10,314 nucleotides of DNA, taken from Thiolapillus brandeum. Lineage in GTDB: Bacteria > Pseudomonadota > Gammaproteobacteria > Chromatiales > Chromatiaceae. Every line of letters begins with the position of its first letter. Within the stretch, counting starts at the first letter, position 1. This document shows, piece after piece, positions 6,177-10,314 of this stretch. The stretch is from NCBI GenBank assembly GCA_011051425.1, contig DRLF01000239.1, forward strand, positions 1 through 10,314. Reading direction: 5' to 3'. The notes under the pieces are model-generated. The model saw nothing but the letters and a program-made list of their open reading frames with translations, was not told the origin of the DNA and did no database searches. Position numbers and translations under genes: made by a program.

Positions 6177-6968
6177 ATGCCGATAACCAACATAACTTAC
6201 AATTTAGTCAGGGAGATACGAAGAGCGGGCCTTTTCCCTTCAAAACCCCATGTGCTCGAAATCGGGGAATCCAACTGGTATGGAGATGTACCCTATGAAC
6301 AGTTACAGCAAGACATAGACAGCCTTGTACTCCAGGATGACATAAAAGGTTATTTAAAAAGCGAGTTCGCCCGCTGTGTAGACTTGATTGAAAATCATGG
6401 CCTGTCGAATGCAGCATCATTCGATTTATCAAGAATTTTCTATAAAACATACCTGGACTATGAAAGTTATACGGCTGTTGATCTGGGCGGGTCCTCCTCA
6501 GCACTTAAACTGGATCTTAACAATCCAATTGATCTGGATCGTCAGTATGAAATCACCATAAGCTTTGGCACGGCTGAACATGTTTTTAACGTTTTTCAGT
6601 TTTTCAAAACCCTGCACGAAGTCACCAGACCTGGCGGCATCATAATAATCAGCGCACCATTTCAGGGCTGGGTAGATCACGGATTTTTTAATTTCCAGCC
6701 CACATTCTATTATGACCTTGCTGCGACCAATGACTATAATCTACTCCTTCTACTGTACTCAAAACCGAACTCCGAAGGCTGGATCCAGGTTCAAAACCGC
6801 GAACAAATATCCGAGCTGGTAGAACGTGATGCTTTTTCCGGAAACGGCACCTTATTCGCCACTTTTCAGAAGTCGTCGGGCAACACTGCTTTCTCTGTCC
6901 CAATGCAAGGGTATTATAACCAAACGGTATCGAAAACTGTGGCGGACGCCTGGAGAAACAACCGGTAA
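6177..6968 (+). CDS. SAM-dependent methyltransferase-like protein
   Basis: The protein has 263 residues. The best class I methyltransferase pattern is in the middle: YTAVDLGGS at 98-106 resembles the acidic strand after the SAM loop, ALKLDLNNP at 109-117 follows, then ITISFGTAEHVFN at 126-138 (post-motif II, like the xxFxxVEHV segment of Methyltransf_11 proteins), and EVTRPGGIIIISAPF at 148-162 (motif III). An earlier VLEIGESNWYGD at 26-37 resembles a motif I strand but lacks the GxGxG loop. Proteins of this kind occur in polysaccharide and glycan modification clusters, where they O-methylate sugars. The substrate here is unknown. The gene is AT-rich, unlike the GC-richer gene downstream. No strong ribosome site precedes the ATG. 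The next gene on the same strand begins 147 bases later, so co-transcription is uncertain. Confidence 0.7.
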   Translation: MPITNITYNLVREIRRAGLFPSKPHVLEIGESNWYGDVPYEQLQQDIDSLVLQDDIKGYLKSEFARCVDLIENHGLSNAASFDLSRIFYKTYLDYESYTAVDLGGSSSALKLDLNNPIDLDRQYEITISFGTAEHVFNVFQFFKTLHEVTRPGGIIIISAPFQGWVDHGFFNFQPTFYYDLAATNDYNLLLLLYSKPNSEGWIQVQNREQISELVERDAFSGNGTLFATFQKSSGNTAFSVPMQGYYNQTVSKTVADAWRNNR

Positions 6969-7115
6969 ATATCTGCCTGCTCTTCTTGTGAACAGCCATT
7001 CCTCACCCGTCAACGCGATGCAACCCGGGAAACCATATATCCGGCACTGTCAGGCCGGTTTCCGGTCAACCCGCTCTGTAGCCAGTAGACGCCCAGGCGA
7101 CAGATTGACTACAAA

Positions 7116-9128
7116 ATGCAGCATGACAATAGACACACTCACAACGAAATGAATACTGCCCTTCAGAAAGCCCGACAGCTCCATCAGGAGGGAAAATTGC
7201 AATCGGCGAGCGATGCCTATCAACAGCTGCTCGCCAAGGAACCAAATAACACAGAGGCCCTCTACTGGCTAAGCGTGCTGGAATTTGAGCGTGGGCAGTA
7301 CGACAGGTCCGTTGATCTACTGACACATGCTCTGCGCCTTGCTCCCGGCAATTCACTACTGCACTATGCGCTGGGAGCCATTTATATCGCCCAGGCCAGA
7401 TTCGATGAGGCCATACAGTCGTACAGAAAAAGTATCCAGCTGAAACCGGATTTTGCCCAGGCCCATAACAATCTCGGAAACGCCCTGCTCAAGGCGGGAA
7501 AGCTGCAGGAAGCCATATCCGCATACCGGCTTGCCGAAAAGCATTCCCCCGGCTATATCGATCCACTGCTGAATACAGGTGTCTGTTATTACGAGATCGG
7601 CAACGGCGAAGCAGCGGTAGAGGCATTTAAACGTGTACTGTTACTGTCACCGGATCATGCACCGGCATTGATGTACCTGGGAAACACATATTACGAGCGG
7701 GGTGAAACAGCTGCCGCAAAAGACTGTTACAGGAAGGTACTGGCATTAACCCGAAGCGACGGGATCAGGATACGCATCGCCACCATGCTGCCCATGATCA
7801 TGCCGTCAAGCACTGCTATAGAACAGGTACGCGGCAGCTACGTCGAACAGATATCCGGCCTGCTGGGACAGGATCTCCATGTGGAAGACCCGACCATGGA
7901 AATATCGTATACGAACTTCCTGCTAGCCTACCATGGCAAGGATGACCGCGAAGCCCAGGAGCTGGTGGCAAAGCTCTACCTGAAATCATGTCCCGCGTTG
8001 CACTACGAATCTCAACACTGCGCGAACTGGCAGCCACCGGCAGGCAACAGAAGAACACGGATAGGAATCATATCCAGATACCTCAGGAATCACAGCATAG
8101 GGAAAACTTCAGGCGGCATCGTGGAGCACCTGTCCAGAGACAGGTATGAAGTTATCGTGATCTTTCTTGCCCCGCCCGTCGACGAGACAGGCCGCAGGAT
8201 CGCAGAAGCCGCTGACAAGGTCGTTGTACTGCCTCCGGGTTTCAGGGATGCCCAGCGACGCCTGGCTGAAGAACGCCTGGATATTCTCTTCTACCAGGAT
8301 ACCGGCATGGATGCATTTACTTTTTTCCTGGCATATTCCAGGCTGGCGCCGGTTCAGTGCACCTCTTTCGGCCACCCGGTCACGACGGGCATACCCAACA
8401 TGGACTACTACATATCAACAGATTACTGGGAACCGCCCGGAGCAGAACAGCATTACAGTGAGCGCCTGGTGATGCTCCGTGACGTCGCGTCTGTTGCGTA
8501 TTATTACAAACCGTCCTTACCCGATCCCGTAAAACCAAGATCCTGTTTTGGTCTCGACGAAAATGCGCATATCTACCTGTGCCCTCAAACGCTGTTCAAG
8601 GTTCATCCGGATTTTGATGAAGCGGTACGCAATATACTGAGACTGGACCCCCTCGGACAGGTAGTTTTCATTGAAGGGAAACATCCCCAGTGGTCCGATC
8701 TGCTGCTTCAGCGATTCAGGTCATCAATGCCGAATCTGGTTGACCGCATACGCTTCCTTCCACAGCAACCCGGCAGAGACTTTATCAACCTGATCGCATT
8801 GTCTGATGTCATGCTGGACACCATGCATTTCTGTGGCTTTAATACGTCACTGGAGGGGCTGTCGCTCGGTATACCGATTGTAACCCTGCCGGGCAGGTTT
8901 ATGCGCAGCAGGCACACCATGAGCTTCTACCGAAAGATGGATTATATGGATTGTGTGGCAAGGGATCTGCAGGAATACGTGTCTATCACCTTAAAGCTTG
9001 GCACGGATCCAGCCTACCGGCATGAAGTAAGTCAGCAGATTCTTGACAGGCAGGATTGTCTTTGGGAGGAAATACAGGTAATCCGGGAGTTTGAACGCGT
9101 CTTTGATGAAATGCTGCCACGGCACTGA
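7116..9128 (+). CDS. TPR protein with O-GlcNAc transferase-like (GT41) domain
   Basis: This 670-residue protein has the architecture of nucleocytoplasmic O-GlcNAc transferase/SPINDLY. Residues about 12-212 form roughly six TPR units, for example FDEAIQSYRKSIQLKPDFAQ and LQEAISAYRLAEKHSPGY. A linker to about 310 precedes the two-lobed GT41 catalytic region: RIGIISRYLRNHSIGK at 315-330 (His326 aligning with the conserved His of GYVSSDFxxH in OGT), TSFGHPVTTGIPNMDYYISTD at 416-436, LCPQTLFKVHPDF at 488-500 (Lys495 aligning with the UDP-binding Lys), and LDTMHFCGFNTSLEGLSLGIPIVTLPG at 567-593. It should transfer a sugar from a nucleotide donor, UDP-GlcNAc or GDP-fucose by family precedent, to a protein acceptor selected by the TPR array. 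No signal peptide is seen. A second in-frame ATG at 7149 (MNTALQKA) is an alternative start; neither has a clear ribosome site. Confidence 0.88.
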   Translation: MQHDNRHTHNEMNTALQKARQLHQEGKLQSASDAYQQLLAKEPNNTEALYWLSVLEFERGQYDRSVDLLTHALRLAPGNSLLHYALGAIYIAQARFDEAIQSYRKSIQLKPDFAQAHNNLGNALLKAGKLQEAISAYRLAEKHSPGYIDPLLNTGVCYYEIGNGEAAVEAFKRVLLLSPDHAPALMYLGNTYYERGETAAAKDCYRKVLALTRSDGIRIRIATMLPMIMPSSTAIEQVRGSYVEQISGLLGQDLHVEDPTMEISYTNFLLAYHGKDDREAQELVAKLYLKSCPALHYESQHCANWQPPAGNRRTRIGIISRYLRNHSIGKTSGGIVEHLSRDRYEVIVIFLAPPVDETGRRIAEAADKVVVLPPGFRDAQRRLAEERLDILFYQDTGMDAFTFFLAYSRLAPVQCTSFGHPVTTGIPNMDYYISTDYWEPPGAEQHYSERLVMLRDVASVAYYYKPSLPDPVKPRSCFGLDENAHIYLCPQTLFKVHPDFDEAVRNILRLDPLGQVVFIEGKHPQWSDLLLQRFRSSMPNLVDRIRFLPQQPGRDFINLIALSDVMLDTMHFCGFNTSLEGLSLGIPIVTLPGRFMRSRHTMSFYRKMDYMDCVARDLQEYVSITLKLGTDPAYRHEVSQQILDRQDCLWEEIQVIREFERVFDEMLPRH

Positions 9129-9361
9129 CCCCCATGCCAGTTTCTTCTGCAATAACTCCTGGAGCCTGTTGAAACAGCTATACGAGCCTATACCAAAAGC
9201 TAATACCCGCGCAAATCGCACTAAAGCATTGGTTCCCTCCAAACCACACCGTGCCTTTCCAGCTGTAACCAGGGCTGATAACGTCAACCTACTTTCTGCA
9301 TACTGCCCCCTATCTGGTATCCTTTGCAAAATCACATCTCCGAAACAGAACATTTACAGAT

Positions 9362-10314
9362 ATGCCATCACAGGATATAGCTGAACTTACAGAACAGGCA
9401 ATGAGCCTTGTTGAGCAGGGGAAACTCAATGAAGCACTGCCTGTTTTTCAGTCTATCACCGAATGCGACGAATCCAGCGCGGAAGCATGGATGATGCAAG
9501 GCGCCATTTACCGGGAACTCAACAAGCCTGACAGAGCTCTGGATTCCCTGCAACGCGCTGTCGAAATTGATCCCGATGACTGCGATGCCCTGTACTATCT
9601 CGCCTCAGTTCTTGTCATGCAGCAGGCTCCGCGAGAAGCCCTGCCGCATGCACTACGAGCGGTGGAGCTCGATCCTGAATACGGGGAAGCCTGGTTGCTG
9701 CTGGGAGGCATCCATTCCACGCTGGGTCGGCACCAGGATGCGGAACAGGCTTTCCGAACAGCAGACGCCCTGCTCCCCGGCCGTATCGAACCACAGACCG
9801 GAATTGCCAATGCCCTGCAGGCACAGGGCCGGTCGCAGGAGGCGGCAGGCATTTTTGATCACATAAAAACACTCTGCCGCGCTACCCTGCAGGCGCAGCC
9901 GGGCAACGTGGAAGCCATGCTGTCCCTGGCGGATATCTGTTCAAAAACCGGTGCCACCCGGGAGGCGATTGAACTTTTCAACAAGGCACTGAACATATCA
10001 CCCGGGAATCTTCCGGCCTGTCTGCAGCTGGCAGCGCTCCAGCACGATGCAGGGCATGGGAAGGATATGCTTCGCACCAGCGAAACAGCCGTTCGCCTGG
10101 CACCCGACTCCATTGCAGCCCGCATGAAAGTGGCCGAAGCCCTTGACCTGCTTGGAAGAACCGAAGAAGCGCTCAGGGAAGCAAGACGTGCCCTGAGTCT
10201 GGACCAAAGTAACAGCAACGCCCTGGCCCTGTGTGCGGGATTGCTTGAGAAAGCGGGTCACATCCGGGAGGGACTGGAGCTGATCGCTCCGATCGCAACC
10301 AACACAAAACAACC
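9362..10314 (+). CDS. TPR-repeat protein, 3' end outside the window
   Basis: An open frame begins at ATG 9362 (MPSQDIAELTEQAM) and stays open for 317 codons to the window edge with no stop. It reads as about eight or nine consecutive TPR units, with typical consensus positions such as DRALDSLQRAVEIDPDDCDALYYLASVL, ATREAIELFNKALNISPGN and TEEALREARRALSLDQSN. No signal peptide or membrane segment is present. Nothing after the TPR array is visible, so the enzyme domain, if any, is unknown. By analogy with its neighbours it could be the N-terminal half of another TPR-sulfotransferase or TPR-glycosyltransferase; this is inference. The gene is the most GC-rich of the group. No strong ribosome site precedes the ATG. 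The 233 bases between it and the upstream OGT gene (9129-9361) hold no clear gene or terminator. Confidence 0.85.
   Translation, partial: MPSQDIAELTEQAMSLVEQGKLNEALPVFQSITECDESSAEAWMMQGAIYRELNKPDRALDSLQRAVEIDPDDCDALYYLASVLVMQQAPREALPHALRAVELDPEYGEAWLLLGGIHSTLGRHQDAEQAFRTADALLPGRIEPQTGIANALQAQGRSQEAAGIFDHIKTLCRATLQAQPGNVEAMLSLADICSKTGATREAIELFNKALNISPGNLPACLQLAALQHDAGHGKDMLRTSETAVRLAPDSIAARMKVAEALDLLGRTEEALREARRALSLDQSNSNALALCAGLLEKAGHIREGLELIAPIATNTKQ

Noticed and set aside
7043-7060. CCGGC/GCCGG hairpin before the OGT-like gene
   Set aside because: Only a 5-bp stem with an 8-base loop and no T-run; likely chance in GC-rich DNA.
8991-9353. Minus-strand frame of 120 residues in the gap before the last TPR gene
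   Set aside because: It overlaps the 3' end of the OGT-like gene and shows no motif or start signal.
9595-10312. Several minus-strand frames at the right edge
   Set aside because: They lie opposite the long TPR frame from 9362, which has obvious repeats; it is easily missed because it has no stop inside the window.
1-10314. CRISPR array, tRNA or rRNA genes
   Set aside because: No regularly spaced direct repeats and no tRNA- or rRNA-like sequence was seen in reading both strands by eye.

Overview
The window looks like chromosomal DNA of a gammaproteobacterium. The evidence is indirect: a CPA2 cation/proton antiporter of the YbaL/Kef type, a DsrC/TusE-related protein, a paired REP-like hairpin of a kind seen in many proteobacterial intergenic regions, and an IS256-type transposase remnant. 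The DsrC-type fold and two sulfotransferases hint at sulfur metabolism, but nothing in the window fixes the genus.

Layout. Bases 1-445 carry no convincing gene; they hold a 9-bp inverted repeat (130-170) and a paired hairpin repeat (196-271). A DsrC/TusE-like gene lies on the minus strand (446-967) and is divergent from a Kef/YbaL-type antiporter on the plus strand (1176-2882). The antiporter stop codon abuts a decayed 3' piece of an IS256-family transposase (2882-about 3155, frameshifted). From 3181 on there is a group of surface- or protein-modification genes: a TPR-sulfotransferase fusion (3181-4821, minus), a carbohydrate-type sulfotransferase (5055-5870, minus, GTG start), a possible small ORF (5957-6157, minus), a SAM-dependent methyltransferase-like protein (6177-6968, plus), a TPR plus O-GlcNAc-transferase-like protein (7116-9128, plus), and a TPR protein that starts at 9362 and runs off the end of the window.

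How they may work together (inference). Three proteins carry TPR arrays; in two of these the array is fused to a transferase domain, and the third is cut off before any such domain would appear. With the free-standing sulfotransferase and the methyltransferase, the set would suit adding a sugar to protein acceptors and then sulfating or methylating the product, or decorating a surface polysaccharide. No polymerase, flippase, acceptor protein or PAPS-synthesis gene is visible here. The stretch from about 4822 to 6968 is clearly more AT-rich than its flanks, so this part of the group was probably acquired separately.

The best-supported calls are the antiporter, the TPR-sulfotransferase and the TPR-OGT. 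The most unusual are the cysteine-poor, C-terminally extended DsrC-like protein and the multi-enzyme TPR group.
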